Shown: positions 43,501 to 54,274 of the stretch, one piece after another
Position numbering within the stretch: the stretch's first letter is position 1
Layout: each line of letters starts with the position of its first letter
NCBI RefSeq assembly: GCF_002056295.1
Contig: NZ_CP020100.1
Span: 3,805,501-3,869,500, forward strand
DNA length: 64,000 nucleotides
Source: Halopseudomonas phragmitis
GTDB lineage: Bacteria; Pseudomonadota; Gammaproteobacteria; Pseudomonadales; Pseudomonadaceae
Direction of reading: 5' to 3'
Position numbers and translations under genes: made by a program
The notes under the pieces: generated by a model
What the model saw: only the letters and a program-made list of their open reading frames with translations
Databases searched by the model: none
Told to the model about the DNA's origin: nothing

Positions 43501-45624
43501 ATGTCCTACAAACACCTTCTTGCGCCAGGCAATATCGGCAAACTGTCGCTACGCAACCGCATCATCATGGCACCGATGGGTTCGAATTTCGCCGAAGCCG
43601 ACGGCACCTGTGGCGAGCGTATCCAGGCCTACTATGAGGCACGTGCCGCAGGCGGTGCCGGCTTGCTGATCATGGGTGTCTGTGCCGTGGCCTTTCCGGC
43701 CGGCACCGCCGAACCGTTCCAGGTTGGGGTTTCCGATGACCGGTTCATACCGGGCCTGCAGCGTCTCGCCGAGCGGGTACACCAGCACGGCGCCAAGATT
43801 GCCATGCAGTTGCAGCACGCGGGCAAAACTGCCACGCGCGACCTGGCCGAAGGCCGTGAGCTGTGGGTACCCTCCATGCCTCCGCCATTGAAGACCGACA
43901 TGATGGCGGCCCTCACTCCAGAGGAGCTCGGCAACTTTATCAGTGGCAACAAAGGAGCTGGGCGTCCAACCATCCGGGTGATGCAAAAGCCCGATATCGA
44001 GCAGATGGTCGAGTGGTTCGCCAGCGCCGCCGCGCGCGCGCAGCAGGCAGGTTTCGATGGTGTCGAGATCCATGCGGCTCACAGCTACATCATTGCCGGT
44101 TTTCTTTCCCCCTACTACAACAAGCGCGAGGACGAATACGGTGGCAGCATCGAGAACCGTGCCCGTCTGATGCTGGAGATTCTGCGCGAAGTTCGTAGCC
44201 GAACTGGTGATACGTTTGGTGTGTGGCTACGCCTGGACGCCAAGGAACTGCACACCGAAGGTGGTATCACCCTGGATGAGTGCAAGGCTTTTGCCCGCAT
44301 GGCCGAGGCAGCCGGTGCCGACGCAGTGTCGGTTTCGGCCTACGCCACCATCAAGACTGGCGTCGCCTTTACCGAAGCCCCCCTGGTACAAAAGCCTGCC
44401 GGCTTCCTCGACTGGGCCGCAGAGGTCAAACAGGCCGTCAAGGTTCCCGTAATCGCCGTTGGTCGTCTGGAGCCAGAGGTAGCTGAAAAGGCCATTGCCA
44501 ATGGGCAGTGCGATTTTGTCGCCATGGCCCGCAAGATGCTGGCCGACCCTGAACTGCCCAACAAGCTGGCACGCAATGATGCCGCCTCGATTCGCCCCTG
44601 CATCTACTGTTATGTCTGCGTCAGCCAGATATTCGTCAACGAACGGGTCAAATGTGCAGTCAATCCCTTTACCGGCCATGAGTACCAGCGGGTAATCACC
44701 CCCAGCGAATCACCCAGGCATATTCTTGTGGTCGGCGCAGGTCCGGCCGGGCTGGAAGCCGCTCGTCTGGCTAGTCTGCGCGGACACAGGGTAACGCTGG
44801 TCGAGCGCAGCAACCGCCTTGGCGGAACGCTGTTCTTCGCAGCATTGGCCTACCCCGAGAACGGCGCACTACTGGACAATCTGGTTCACCAGGTCAAGCA
44901 ATTGCCGATCGATATCAGACTCAACACCACAGCCACAGCCGAATTGGTCGAGCAATTGAATCCCGACCATATTCTGGTTGCCAATGGCGCCAAGCGTGCC
45001 GCACCGAATATTCCGGGCGCTACAGCCAAACATGTATGGAGTGGTGACGAGTTACGCCGCCTGATGACCGGCGACGGCGCCGACGAAATCGCCAAGGCCA
45101 AGCTCTCTCTGACCCAGCGTACCCTGATGAAGGCTGGCAGCCTGACCGGAGCCAACAACAGTACCGACGCGCTGAAACAGTTGTCCAAACTGTGGATGCC
45201 TCTGGGCAAACAGGTAGTCATTATCGGAGGTGGGTTGGTCGGACTCGAGTTGGCGGAATTCCTAGTCGAGCGTGGCCGCCAGGTCACCATTCTTGAACCC
45301 AGCGAGAGCCTGGGGCGTGAGTTATCTATCGTGCGCCGCTGGCGAGTGCTGGACAACCTGCACCAGCATAAGGTGTCAATGCTCACCCAGACCAAGGTTA
45401 TCAGCATTGACCAGGCTCAGGTGCACTACCTGGACGACAAGGGGAATCAACAGCAGCTTGCCATGGACTCAGTGGTGCTGGCATTGGGCGCCGGCCCGGA
45501 TGAGAGTTTGAGCATAGCGCTGGGCAAGACCGGTAAACCGGTTCAGAGCATTGGTGATTGCAGCAACCTGGGATACATCGAGGGTGCTATCCGGTCAGCC
45601 ACTGAAACCGTGCTGGCCCTCTAA
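43501..45624 (+). CDS. Fe-S flavoenzyme of the 2,4-dienoyl-CoA reductase / BaiCD family
   Basis: 707 residues from ATG 43501 (GAGG upstream). Residues 1-360 are an Old Yellow Enzyme TIM barrel binding FMN (RIIMAPMGSNF, QLQHAGKT, EIHAAHSYIIAGFLSPYYN). The Fe-S site is Cys367, 370, 373, 385 (CIYCYVC then VKC). The C-terminal half has two Rossmann motifs (VVGAGPAGLEAARL; VIIGGGLVGLELAEFL) for FAD and NAD(P)H. The family includes FadH and the bile-acid enzymes BaiCD/BaiH, which act on steroid enones. It likely reduces a conjugated double bond of the steroid-like substrate. Confidence 0.83.
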   Translation: MSYKHLLAPGNIGKLSLRNRIIMAPMGSNFAEADGTCGERIQAYYEARAAGGAGLLIMGVCAVAFPAGTAEPFQVGVSDDRFIPGLQRLAERVHQHGAKIAMQLQHAGKTATRDLAEGRELWVPSMPPPLKTDMMAALTPEELGNFISGNKGAGRPTIRVMQKPDIEQMVEWFASAAARAQQAGFDGVEIHAAHSYIIAGFLSPYYNKREDEYGGSIENRARLMLEILREVRSRTGDTFGVWLRLDAKELHTEGGITLDECKAFARMAEAAGADAVSVSAYATIKTGVAFTEAPLVQKPAGFLDWAAEVKQAVKVPVIAVGRLEPEVAEKAIANGQCDFVAMARKMLADPELPNKLARNDAASIRPCIYCYVCVSQIFVNERVKCAVNPFTGHEYQRVITPSESPRHILVVGAGPAGLEAARLASLRGHRVTLVERSNRLGGTLFFAALAYPENGALLDNLVHQVKQLPIDIRLNTTATAELVEQLNPDHILVANGAKRAAPNIPGATAKHVWSGDELRRLMTGDGADEIAKAKLSLTQRTLMKAGSLTGANNSTDALKQLSKLWMPLGKQVVIIGGGLVGLELAEFLVERGRQVTILEPSESLGRELSIVRRWRVLDNLHQHKVSMLTQTKVISIDQAQVHYLDDKGNQQQLAMDSVVLALGAGPDESLSIALGKTGKPVQSIGDCSNLGYIEGAIRSATETVLAL

Positions 45625-45673
45625 GGTTCTTTAGAAACCAATCTAAACAACGATCATTGCCAGGAGACAAGGC

Positions 45674-46351
45674 ATGACTGCACGCATCTACACAATCGGC
45701 ATCCTGGGCGGCACAGGTAACCTCGGCAACGCTCTGGCAGCGCGCTGGGCAAAGGCCGGGCACCGAGTGATACTCGGTTCACGGGATGCCGCAAAGGCCC
45801 GTCAGAGAGCCGAGGAAATGTCCACTACGCTTGGCACAGAGATACGCTTTGGCAGCAATCAGGACACAGCCGAGCAGGCCGAAATCATCGTGCTGGCGGT
45901 GCCCTTCGCCAATCAGACAGATGCCATCGAAGAGGTTCGTCCGGCGCTAGCCGGGAAGATACTGCTAGACACCACGGTGCCTCTGCTACCACCCAAGGTA
46001 ATGCGCGTGCAGATGCCCGCTGAGGGCTCAGCCGCCCAACGCGCTCAACTGGTCGCTGGAGAAAACGTACGCGTTGTGTCGGCCTTCCACAATGTGGCAG
46101 CCCACAAGTTGGCCAGCGCGCACAAACTGGAAGGTGATGTACTGGTATTTGGTGATGACCTTGAAGCGCGCAAGGTAGTGGTTGAACTTGCCAATGCGAC
46201 CGGTCTACGCGGCTTGCATGCAGGCGCTTTGGCCAACTCAGTCGCTGCCGAAGCGCTGACTTCTGTGCTGATCTTCATGAACAAGCACTACGCTGCCGAT
46301 GGTGCCGGCATTCGTATCACCGGCGAACTCGACGCGGGAAAACTGGGCTAG
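45674..46351 (+). CDS. fno: NADPH:F420 oxidoreductase
   Basis: 225 residues with AGGAGA 6 bp upstream. Small Rossmann protein: TIGILGGTGNLGNALAARWA at the N-terminus, GSRDAAKA for the NADP phosphate, AEIIVLAVPF, and the conserved end block NSVAAEALTSVLIFMNKHYA. Reduces F420 to F420H2 with NADPH. It immediately precedes the cofactor's synthesis genes and, as no Fgd is present, is the likely source of F420H2 for the LLM enzyme at 59342. Confidence 0.88.
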   Translation: MTARIYTIGILGGTGNLGNALAARWAKAGHRVILGSRDAAKARQRAEEMSTTLGTEIRFGSNQDTAEQAEIIVLAVPFANQTDAIEEVRPALAGKILLDTTVPLLPPKVMRVQMPAEGSAAQRAQLVAGENVRVVSAFHNVAAHKLASAHKLEGDVLVFGDDLEARKVVVELANATGLRGLHAGALANSVAAEALTSVLIFMNKHYAADGAGIRITGELDAGKLG

Positions 46352-46366
46352 AAACAGGAGTTCGCC

Positions 46367-47119
46367 ATGCATGTCGTCCCTCTGGTTGGACTGCCGGAAA
46401 TCAGCCCTGGTACCGAGCTGGCCGACCTGCTCGCAGCTCGACTGCAAACCGAAACCGTGGACTGGGGCAGCTCACCGCTGCTGGTGTTGGCACAAAAGAT
46501 CATTTCCAAGGCCGAGGGCCGCTACGTCGATCTTGCCGAGATAACGCCTGATGCCCAAGCGCTTGAACTAGCCAGAGTAACCGGCAAGGATCCGCGCATG
46601 ATCAGTCTGATCCTTGCAGAGTCCAGCGAAGTGGTTCGCGCTGTTCCCGGTCTCATCATCGTTCGCCACCGGCTGGGCTACGTCATGGCCAATGCGGGTA
46701 TCGATCAGTCGAATATTCCAATGCAGGGTCGTGATCTCGCCCTGCTGCTTCCTGAAGATCCGCATGCATCAGCCCGTCACTTGCTCGAGCAACTGCGCAA
46801 ACTCGAGTGTCCTTTGGCCGGGATAATTATCAGCGACAGCTTCGGTCGTCCCTGGCGTCAAGGCGTGGTCAATATCGCCCTGGCCAGTGCCGGTATCCCT
46901 GCACTAATTGATCGTCGCAACACCGCTGATCGCCATGGGCGGACTCTGCAAGTCACTCAGATCGCCTTTGCCGATGCCGTCGCCGCCGCTGCGGGACGGG
47001 TTATGGGTGAGGCCGAAGAAGGGGTACCGGCTGCGCTGGTCTGTGGGCTCATGACACAGGCTCCGGAGGTAGACTGCCGGGCCCTACTGCGGCCACCGGA
47101 AATGGATCTGTTTCAATGA
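46367..47119 (+). CDS. cofE: Coenzyme F420-0:L-glutamate ligase CofE
   Basis: 250 residues, the size of free-standing CofE. It lacks the C-terminal nitroreductase domain of actinobacterial FbiB. Motifs: VLAQKIISKAEGRYVDL and IIISDSFGRPWRQGVVNIAL, the metal/GTP region of the family. Adds glutamates to F420-0. It overlaps cofD by 4 bp (ATGA). Confidence 0.9.
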   Translation: MHVVPLVGLPEISPGTELADLLAARLQTETVDWGSSPLLVLAQKIISKAEGRYVDLAEITPDAQALELARVTGKDPRMISLILAESSEVVRAVPGLIIVRHRLGYVMANAGIDQSNIPMQGRDLALLLPEDPHASARHLLEQLRKLECPLAGIIISDSFGRPWRQGVVNIALASAGIPALIDRRNTADRHGRTLQVTQIAFADAVAAAAGRVMGEAEEGVPAALVCGLMTQAPEVDCRALLRPPEMDLFQ

Positions 47120-48096
47120 GCACCCAGTCCTGCCCCCGGGTCCTGGCTTTAAGCGGTGGCGTCGGCGGGGCCAAGCTGGCCCATGGTCTTTATTCAATCC
47201 TGCCTGACTGGCAGTTGCAGATCGTGGTCAATACCGGAGATGACTTCGAGCACCTGGGACTGCACATCAGTCCCGACATCGACACCCTGCTCTACACCTT
47301 GTCAGGCCTGGCCAACCCCGCAACCGGCTGGGGCCGCGATGGAGAGCAATGGCTATGTATGGAAGCGCTGTCGCAACTAGGTGAAGCCGATTGGTTTCAG
47401 TTGGGTGACCGTGATCTGGCTATGCATCTTTCACGTAGCCATCGTCTGCGTCAGGGCTCAACGCTGACCCAGATCACCCAGTACCAGGCCGAACGTCTGA
47501 GCATACAGGCGCGGATCACACCGATGTCAGACGACCCCGTGCCCACTCGGGTTCATACTGATGCCGGCCAGCTCGATTTCCAGCATTATTTTGTCAAGGA
47601 GCGCTGCCTGCCGCAGGTTCATGCGCTTGAATATACCGGAGCAGACGCGGCACAGCCTGCACCCGCAGCATTGGCCGCCCTTCAGGAGGAAACTCTGGAA
47701 GCTGTGATCATCTGCCCTTCCAACCCTTATCTGAGCATCGCCCCCATATTGGCACTTCCTGGATTTCGAGAAGCATTAAGGAACACGCGAGCTCCGGTTA
47801 TTGCTGTATCCCCTCTCGTCAACCGCAAGGCGATCAAAGGACCTACGGACAAGATAATGCGCGAACTGAGCATCCAGGTTAGCTCTGCCAGCATTGCCAA
47901 CCACTATGCCGATTGCCTGGATGGTCTTGTGATCGATTACAGCGAACAAACCCTGGCCCACACACTGCCATTACCTACCCTAGTGACCAACACCTTGATG
48001 CAGAACAACGACGATCGGTGCCAACTGGCTCACGCCTGCCTGAACTTTGCCTCTGAACTCAAACAAGCGAAGAACCAAAACCGAGCTTTTTCATAA
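47116..48096 (+). CDS. cofD: F420-0 synthase, phospholactyl/PEP-type transferase CofD (FbiA)
   Basis: 326 residues. N-terminal LALSGGVGGAKLAHGL, IVVNTGDDFEHLGLHISPDI and PSNPYLSI are the CofD signatures. Transfers the (phospho)acyl-GDP moiety made by CofC to Fo, giving F420-0 or dehydro-F420-0. Translationally coupled to cofE. Confidence 0.92.
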   Translation: MSTQSCPRVLALSGGVGGAKLAHGLYSILPDWQLQIVVNTGDDFEHLGLHISPDIDTLLYTLSGLANPATGWGRDGEQWLCMEALSQLGEADWFQLGDRDLAMHLSRSHRLRQGSTLTQITQYQAERLSIQARITPMSDDPVPTRVHTDAGQLDFQHYFVKERCLPQVHALEYTGADAAQPAPAALAALQEETLEAVIICPSNPYLSIAPILALPGFREALRNTRAPVIAVSPLVNRKAIKGPTDKIMRELSIQVSSASIANHYADCLDGLVIDYSEQTLAHTLPLPTLVTNTLMQNNDDRCQLAHACLNFASELKQAKNQNRAFS

Positions 48097-48330
48097 AACC
48101 AGCACCGCCCCGCAAAAATCAGATGTAACCACTTGAAAATAAATATTTTTTTAAAACTCACTCGAATCAAAAAAGATACCGAAAGCGAGTAGAACCGAGC
48201 AAATTCAGTTGTTTGAATGGAGGTAACCAGGGAGTTACCTCATGCTCAACACCCACAAAGTCACCACGTACCAGAACAGCCCCCAGTCCAGAAGCTGGCT
48301 GTCACTGCCGCAGCTCGTGGAGACCTGGAC
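48097..48330. other. AT-rich gap inside the F420 operon
   Basis: 234 bp without a gene between cofD and cofC, the widest gap in the plus-strand run. It holds an AT-rich stretch (48135-48180, with a T7 run) and a 7-bp inverted repeat AGGTAAC / GTTACCT at 48221-48240. It may contain a secondary promoter for cofC-fbiC; no clear -35/-10 pair could be fixed. Confidence 0.35.
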
Positions 48331-48972
48331 ATGAGCTGCTGGGCCCTTATTCCGCTTAAAAATACCTGTCTCAGCAAAAGCCGGCTGATGCCACACCTGA
48401 CGCGGCAACAACGGCAAGCATTGATCGACCACATGCTCGATAGGGTCATAGACGCTGCCAGGTCCTGTGCTCATGTCGATGCCGTCGCACTGGTTGGCAG
48501 CCGGCTTCCCCCCAGATCGGACCTGCTGATTCTGCAGGAGCGCCAGCCCGGACTAAACCCGGCGCTGAAACAAGCGCGCAGCGTGCTGCGCCAGAAGGGA
48601 GCGCAAGAGCTGGTCATTCTGCATGCCGATCTACCGTTGATCCGTGCAGATGATATCGATGCCTTGATCGAACAAGGTCGCCAACAGGGTCTGGGAATTG
48701 CCCCGGACAAGCTTGATCAGGGCACCAATGCGCTCTACCTGCCCACAGACCTGCCGTTCGATTTCCAGTTTGGTAACACCAGCCTGCGCTGCCATGTCGC
48801 TGGGGCCAATGACCTGCATATCCAGCCAGCGCTTGTGCGTCGTCAGGGGCTTGGCCTTGACATCGACACTCTTGACGACTTAACGGCGCTGGGCAGCGAG
48901 ACCGCCGCCCTCTTCGCTCATACCACACGCTTCGGGAGTTCATCCTCATGGAAACTGTCGGCACTTTGTTGA
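48331..48972 (+). CDS. cofC: Guanylyltransferase CofC (FbiD)
   Basis: 213 residues from ATG 48331 (GGAG about 9 bp upstream); the frame extends to 48217 but that part is not CofC-like. Motifs: ALIPLKNTCLSKSRL at the N-terminus, LHADLPLI, GTNALYL and the C-terminal LGLDIDTLDDL. Makes the GDP-activated three-carbon precursor (phospholactate, PEP or 3-phosphoglycerate type; not decidable by eye). The end overlaps fbiC by 25 bp. Confidence 0.88.
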   Translation: MSCWALIPLKNTCLSKSRLMPHLTRQQRQALIDHMLDRVIDAARSCAHVDAVALVGSRLPPRSDLLILQERQPGLNPALKQARSVLRQKGAQELVILHADLPLIRADDIDALIEQGRQQGLGIAPDKLDQGTNALYLPTDLPFDFQFGNTSLRCHVAGANDLHIQPALVRRQGLGLDIDTLDDLTALGSETAALFAHTTRFGSSSSWKLSALC

Positions 48973-51377
48973 ATCAATTGCGTCAAGACGTACGCCTCGG
49001 CCGCGACGAACTCATGCTTCTGGGTGAAAAGGCCCCGTTAAGCGCGCTGATGGCCTGTGCGCAAGAGCTCACCCTAGCGGGGCATGGTCAACTGGTCGGC
49101 TACTCGCGCAAGGTGTTCATTCCCCTGACACGTCTATGTCGAAACACCTGCGGCTATTGCACCTTTGCCACCTCACCGAAAAAACTGACCTCAGCCTACC
49201 TGAGCCCTGATGAGGTTCTTGAGATCGCTCGAGCCGGGGCCGCACAAGGTTGTCATGAGGCGCTTTTCACCCTGGGAGAAAGGCCCGAACTGCGCTATCA
49301 GCAGGCTCGCCAGGCACTGGCTGAGCTCGGCTACGCCACTACCCTGGAGTATCTGGCGGCAATGGCTGATCTGGTCTACCACGAGACCGGACTGCTGCCG
49401 CATATTAATCCAGGCACCATGCACCCGCATGAGGTGGTGCCACTACATGCTGTGTCAGCCTCCCTGGGAATCATGCTGGAAACCACCGCGCAACGTCTGT
49501 GCGAGCCGGGCGGGGCACACTGGAACTGCCCGGACAAACATCCCCAGGTACGCCTGGACACCCTGCGCAGTGCAGGTCAGCAAGGCGCTCCCATCACTTC
49601 AGGCTTGCTCATAGGTATTGGTGAAACGCGTACCGAACGTTTAGAGGCCTTACTCGAACTCCGCAGCCTGCAGGAGCAATACGGCCATCTTCAGGAACTC
49701 ATCATTCAGAACTTCCGGGCCAAACCGGGTACCCGCATGGCATCGGCCGGCGAACCCGACTTGGATGAGCAGTTATGGACGATTGCCATGGCGCGACTGG
49801 CCTTTGGTTCACAGATGTCAATCCAGGCGCCACCGAACTTACGCCCGGAAGCCTTGGGGCAACTGTTGAGCGCCGGTGTAAATGACTGGGGTGGGATCTC
49901 CCCCGTCACCCTGGACCATGTCAATCCCGAGGCGGCCTGGCCACAAATAGAGCAGTTGGCAGTTGAAACAGCACGCTCTGGTCGCCACCTGCTTCAGCGT
50001 CTGCCGCTGGTTCCAGCCTTTGTCCGTGAAGTTGATCGCTGGGCAGCCCCGGAGATGGCGCGGGCCATTCGCCGCAACAGCGATAGTCGAGGTTATGCAC
50101 GTGGCGAACAATGGTATCCCGGTAGTGGCAAACCGTTGCCCGTCGGCGCCGCCCATCGCCTGCTCAACGGCCTTGGCCCCGCCAGTACCAATTTGCAGAT
50201 TACCGACATCCTGGCCCGGGCTGCCAACCATCAGCGTTTGACCGAACAGGACATTGTCACCTTGTTCCAGGCCGAGGGTGCCGACCTGCAGGCGATCTTC
50301 CACCAGGCCGATGCTCTGCGTCAGGCTAGCTGTGGTGACAATGTCACCTTTGTGAACAACTGCAATATCAATTACACCAACATCTGCCTTTTCCGCTGCG
50401 GATTCTGCGCTTTTGCCAAAGGCCGAACGGCCAACCAGTTACGTGGCCCAGCCTATTTGCTGACACCGCAACAAGTCGCCGAGCGCGCCAAAGAAGCCTG
50501 GCAACAGGGCGCGCGGGAAGTCTGCATGCAAGGCGGAATCCACCCCGCGTTTACCGGTGAGACTTACTTGAGCCTGGTCAAGGCGGTCAAAGAGGTCGTG
50601 CCGGACATGCATGTGCACGCCTTCTCACCTCTTGAAATCAAACAGGGCGCCCAGACACTCGGGTTATCACTGCACGACTACCTGCAGCAACTGTATGACG
50701 CTGGCCTGCGTACACTGCCAGGCACCGCAGCGGAAATACTTGATGACCCGGTCCGGGCCAGACTGTGCTCCGACAAGCTCTCCACCCAGGAATGGCTTGA
50801 GGTCATGCGCACAGCCCACCGTTGCGGAATACGCAGCACAGCCACCATCATGTTTGGCCACCTCGACACGCCTCAAAACTGGGCCCGCCATCTGTTGGCG
50901 ATCCATGACCTGCAGGCGCAAACCGGGGGCTTTACCGAATTCGTTCCGTTGCCCTTCGTGCATATGGAGTCACCCATCTGGCACAAGGGGCTTGCTCGCT
51001 CCGGCCCGACCCTACGTGAATGCCTGTTGATGCATGCCGTCAGCCGGCTGGTGCTGGACTCTGTCCTGCCGAATATCCAAACCTCCTGGGTCAAGATGGG
51101 TAACGATGGTGCAGCTCTATGCCTGCAGGTAGGCGCCAACGACCTGGGCGGAACCCTGATGTATGAGTCCATCACCCGCGCGGCTGGTGGCAACAACGGC
51201 CAACTGCAGACACCATCCAGCCTGCATGTCATCAGCAGCCGTTGTGGTCGTACCCTGCAACAACGCGACACCCTTTACCGGCCAATATCGCCGGCACTCC
51301 CACCGCTGACTATGTCACTTACCCAAAACATACCGCTTGTCGACTGCACGCTGGCTGTTGCAACCAGGCAGTCGTGA
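48948..51377 (+). CDS. fbiC: Bifunctional Fo synthase (CofG-CofH fusion)
   Basis: 809 residues with two radical-SAM halves. CofG half: C64-x3-C68-x2-C71 ([15 protein letters not shown]). CofH half: C480-x3-C484-x2-C487 ([15 protein letters not shown]), followed by [10 protein letters not shown] and [10 protein letters not shown]. Makes Fo, the deazaflavin chromophore, from a flavin precursor and tyrosine. A fused enzyme is typical of bacteria such as Actinobacteria, whereas archaea usually split it. With cofE, cofD and cofC, this completes the pathway in one operon. Confidence 0.93.
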   Translation: METVGTLLNQLRQDVRLGRDELMLLGEKAPLSALMACAQELTLAGHGQLVGYSRKVFIPLTRLCRNTCGYCTFATSPKKLTSAYLSPDEVLEIARAGAAQGCHEALFTLGERPELRYQQARQALAELGYATTLEYLAAMADLVYHETGLLPHINPGTMHPHEVVPLHAVSASLGIMLETTAQRLCEPGGAHWNCPDKHPQVRLDTLRSAGQQGAPITSGLLIGIGETRTERLEALLELRSLQEQYGHLQELIIQNFRAKPGTRMASAGEPDLDEQLWTIAMARLAFGSQMSIQAPPNLRPEALGQLLSAGVNDWGGISPVTLDHVNPEAAWPQIEQLAVETARSGRHLLQRLPLVPAFVREVDRWAAPEMARAIRRNSDSRGYARGEQWYPGSGKPLPVGAAHRLLNGLGPASTNLQITDILARAANHQRLTEQDIVTLFQAEGADLQAIFHQADALRQASCGDNVTFVNNCNINYTNICLFRCGFCAFAKGRTANQLRGPAYLLTPQQVAERAKEAWQQGAREVCMQGGIHPAFTGETYLSLVKAVKEVVPDMHVHAFSPLEIKQGAQTLGLSLHDYLQQLYDAGLRTLPGTAAEILDDPVRARLCSDKLSTQEWLEVMRTAHRCGIRSTATIMFGHLDTPQNWARHLLAIHDLQAQTGGFTEFVPLPFVHMESPIWHKGLARSGPTLRECLLMHAVSRLVLDSVLPNIQTSWVKMGNDGAALCLQVGANDLGGTLMYESITRAAGGNNGQLQTPSSLHVISSRCGRTLQQRDTLYRPISPALPPLTMSLTQNIPLVDCTLAVATRQS

Positions 51378-51423
51378 TATCGACAGGCACTTACAACAAT
51401 CAATAACCGCAACGAGGCAAACC

Positions 51424-52335
51424 ATGTCATTAACTCATTTGCAGCGGCTGGAAGCCGAAAGCATCCAAATCATGCGTGAGGTTGTGGCCGAAGCCGAGTC
51501 ACCGGTCATGCTGTACTCGATCGGCAAGGACAGCGCCGTCATGCTGCATATTGCGCGCAAGGCCTTTTACCCCTCTGCCCCACCATTTCCCCTACTGCAT
51601 GTCGACACTCGTTGGAAGTTCCGGGAAATGTACGCATTCCGCGACCAGATGGCCAGTGACAGCGGCATGGAGCTGATTGTCCACATCAACCCTGAAGGCG
51701 TTGAGCACGACATAAACCCCTTTACTCATGGTTCGGCCGTTCACACCGACGTAATGAAGACCGAAGGGCTAAAACAGGCCCTTAACAAGTACGGCTTTGA
51801 CGCCGCGTTTGGTGGCGCACGACGTGACGAGGAAAAGTCACGCGCCAAGGAGCGAGTCTTTTCTTTCCGTACAGCACAACATAACTGGGATCCAAAAAAT
51901 CAGCGACCGGAGCTTTGGAAGCTATACAACGCTCGCAAAAACAAGGGTGAATCGATCCGCGTATTCCCCTTGTCCAACTGGACCGAGCTGGATATCTGGC
52001 AGTACATCCACCTGGAACAGGTGCCTATCGTGCCCTTGTATTACGCCGCCAAAAGACCCGTGGTAGACCTGAACGGCACCTTGGTAATGGTCGATGACGA
52101 ACGCATTCTGCACTACCTCACACCAGAACAGCGAGACAGCATCTCGGAACGCATGGTGCGTTTCCGGACCCTGGGTTGTTACCCGCTGACCGGTGCAGTG
52201 GAATCCAGCGCGGTCAGCCTGCCGCAAATCATCCAGGAAATGCTGCTGACCAGAACATCCGAACGCCAGGGGCGGGTCATCGATCATGACACCGCAGCCT
52301 CCATGGAAAAGAAAAAACAAGAGGGGTATTTCTGA
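51424..52335 (+). CDS. cysD: Sulfate adenylyltransferase small subunit
   Basis: 303 residues from ATG 51424 (GAGG upstream). PAPS-reductase-like fold: [20 protein letters not shown] loop, [27 protein letters not shown] and [16 protein letters not shown]. With CysN it makes APS from sulfate and ATP. It overlaps cysNC by one base (TGATG). The position after fbiC suggests a copy dedicated to PAPS supply rather than general assimilation (inference). Confidence 0.93.
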   Translation: MSLTHLQRLEAESIQIMREVVAEAESPVMLYSIGKDSAVMLHIARKAFYPSAPPFPLLHVDTRWKFREMYAFRDQMASDSGMELIVHINPEGVEHDINPFTHGSAVHTDVMKTEGLKQALNKYGFDAAFGGARRDEEKSRAKERVFSFRTAQHNWDPKNQRPELWKLYNARKNKGESIRVFPLSNWTELDIWQYIHLEQVPIVPLYYAAKRPVVDLNGTLVMVDDERILHYLTPEQRDSISERMVRFRTLGCYPLTGAVESSAVSLPQIIQEMLLTRTSERQGRVIDHDTAASMEKKKQEGYF

Positions 52336-54242
52336 TGGCCCATGTTTCTGACCTGATTGCCAAAGATATCGACACTTATCTGCAACAGCATGAACACAAA
52401 AGTCTCTTGCGCTTTATCACCTGCGGTAGTGTGGATGATGGTAAAAGTACGCTGATCGGCCGCCTGCTGTTCGAGTCGAAGATGCTGTTCGAGGACCAGT
52501 TGGCCGCCGTAGAAGCTGACTCGCGCAAGTTCGGTACACAGGGTGATGACATCGACTTCGCCCTGCTGGTCGATGGCCTGGCCGCCGAACGCGAACAAGG
52601 CATCACCATTGATGTGGCCTACCGCTTCTTCTCAACTGACAAGCGCAAGTTCATTGTTGCCGACACTCCCGGCCACGAACAATACACACGCAACATGGTC
52701 ACCGGTGCCTCGACCGCAGATGCCGCTATTCTCATGGTCGATGCACGCAAGGGCATACTGACCCAAACCAGGCGCCACAGCTATCTAGTCTCCATGTTGG
52801 GCACCCGCCACGTCATAGTCGCCATCAACAAGATGGATTTGGTTGATTATCAGCAGCTCACCTACGAGCAGATCGTTGCCGATTATCGTCGGTTCGCTGC
52901 CGACCTGGGCATGAAGGATGTAATCTTCATTCCTCTGTCAGCGTTCAAGGGCGATAACATCGTTGAGCCCAGCACGCGCATGCCTTGGTACAAAGGCCCA
53001 ACCCTGATGCAGGTGCTGGAACAGGCCGAGATCGACGACGACCACAGCACGCAGTTACCATTCAGGCTGCCAGTACAGTGGGTCAACCGCCCCCATCTTG
53101 ATTTTCGGGGCTATTGCGGAATGGTCACCAGCGGACGGATCAAGCCAGGGGATCGTGTACGCGTGCAGCCCTCGGGCAAGGAAAGCACAGTTGCCGCTGT
53201 CGTCACCATGGACGGCGAACTGAGCGAAGCGCTCGCCGGACAGTCAGTCACCCTAACCCTGACTGAAGAACTGGACATCTCTCGCGGCGATGTCATCTCC
53301 AGCGTCACGGGCCCTGCGGAGATTGCCGACCAGTTCGAATGCACCCTGGTATGGATGCATGACAGCCCGTTGCTGCCAGGACGTCCCTATCTGCTGAAGA
53401 TCGGAACCCGAACCTTGACGGCCAGCGTCACCGAGATCAAGCATCAGGTCAACATCAATACCCTGGACAAACAACCGGCCAAATCGCTGGAACTGAATGC
53501 TATCGGCCTTTGCAATCTGAGCCTGGACCGGGCTATAGCCTTCGACCCCTACGCCGACAACCGCGACATGGGCAGTTTCATTCTGATTGATCGCTTCAGC
53601 AACAATACCGTTGGTGCCGGCCTGATCAATTTCGCCTTGCGCCGCGCCAACAACATCCATCAGCAACCACTGGATGTCAACAAGGCCGCACGCGCACAGC
53701 TCAAGCTGCAAAAAGGCTGCGTACTCTGGTTCACCGGTTTGTCCGGCGCAGGAAAGTCCGCCATTGCCAATGCCGTGGAGAAGCGTCTGTTTTCCATGGG
53801 TCAGCACACCTATCTGCTCGATGGCGACAATGTCCGTCATGGTCTGAACAAGGACCTAGGCTTCACCGATGTCGATCGCGTCGAGAACATCCGCCGCATC
53901 GCCGAAGTATCCAAGCTTATGGTCGATGCCGGCCTGATCGTATTGACAGCCTTCATATCGCCTTTTCGTGCCGAACGGGATATGGCTCGCACGCTCGTTG
54001 AAAGCGATGAATTCATCGAAATTTTCGTCGATACGCCACTGGATGTGGCAGAACAGCGAGACGTTAAAGGGCTGTACCGCAAGGCCCGCAAGGGTGAACT
54101 CAAAAATTTCACTGGCCTCGACTCTCCTTATGAAGCGCCACAGAACCCGGACCTGCGCATCGATACCACTCACATGAACATCGACAGCGCCGCCGACCTG
54201 ATCATCGATCTGCTCAAGACCCGCAAGGTCGTATGCGCATAA
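52335..54242 (+). CDS. cysNC: Bifunctional ATP-sulfurylase large subunit / APS kinase (CysN-CysC)
   Basis: 635 residues. The CysN GTPase part (1-455) has [25 protein letters not shown] and NKMD. The CysC kinase part (about 460-635) has the P-loop GLSGAGKSA and [10 protein letters not shown]. Both enzyme parts are intact, so the product is PAPS. The fusion is common in pseudomonads. PAPS is the donor for the sulfotransferase three genes on. Confidence 0.94.
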   Translation: MAHVSDLIAKDIDTYLQQHEHKSLLRFITCGSVDDGKSTLIGRLLFESKMLFEDQLAAVEADSRKFGTQGDDIDFALLVDGLAAEREQGITIDVAYRFFSTDKRKFIVADTPGHEQYTRNMVTGASTADAAILMVDARKGILTQTRRHSYLVSMLGTRHVIVAINKMDLVDYQQLTYEQIVADYRRFAADLGMKDVIFIPLSAFKGDNIVEPSTRMPWYKGPTLMQVLEQAEIDDDHSTQLPFRLPVQWVNRPHLDFRGYCGMVTSGRIKPGDRVRVQPSGKESTVAAVVTMDGELSEALAGQSVTLTLTEELDISRGDVISSVTGPAEIADQFECTLVWMHDSPLLPGRPYLLKIGTRTLTASVTEIKHQVNINTLDKQPAKSLELNAIGLCNLSLDRAIAFDPYADNRDMGSFILIDRFSNNTVGAGLINFALRRANNIHQQPLDVNKAARAQLKLQKGCVLWFTGLSGAGKSAIANAVEKRLFSMGQHTYLLDGDNVRHGLNKDLGFTDVDRVENIRRIAEVSKLMVDAGLIVLTAFISPFRAERDMARTLVESDEFIEIFVDTPLDVAEQRDVKGLYRKARKGELKNFTGLDSPYEAPQNPDLRIDTTHMNIDSAADLIIDLLKTRKVVCA

Positions 54243-54274
54243 GCAGTCCTGCCGCTAACATAGGAAACACCAAC

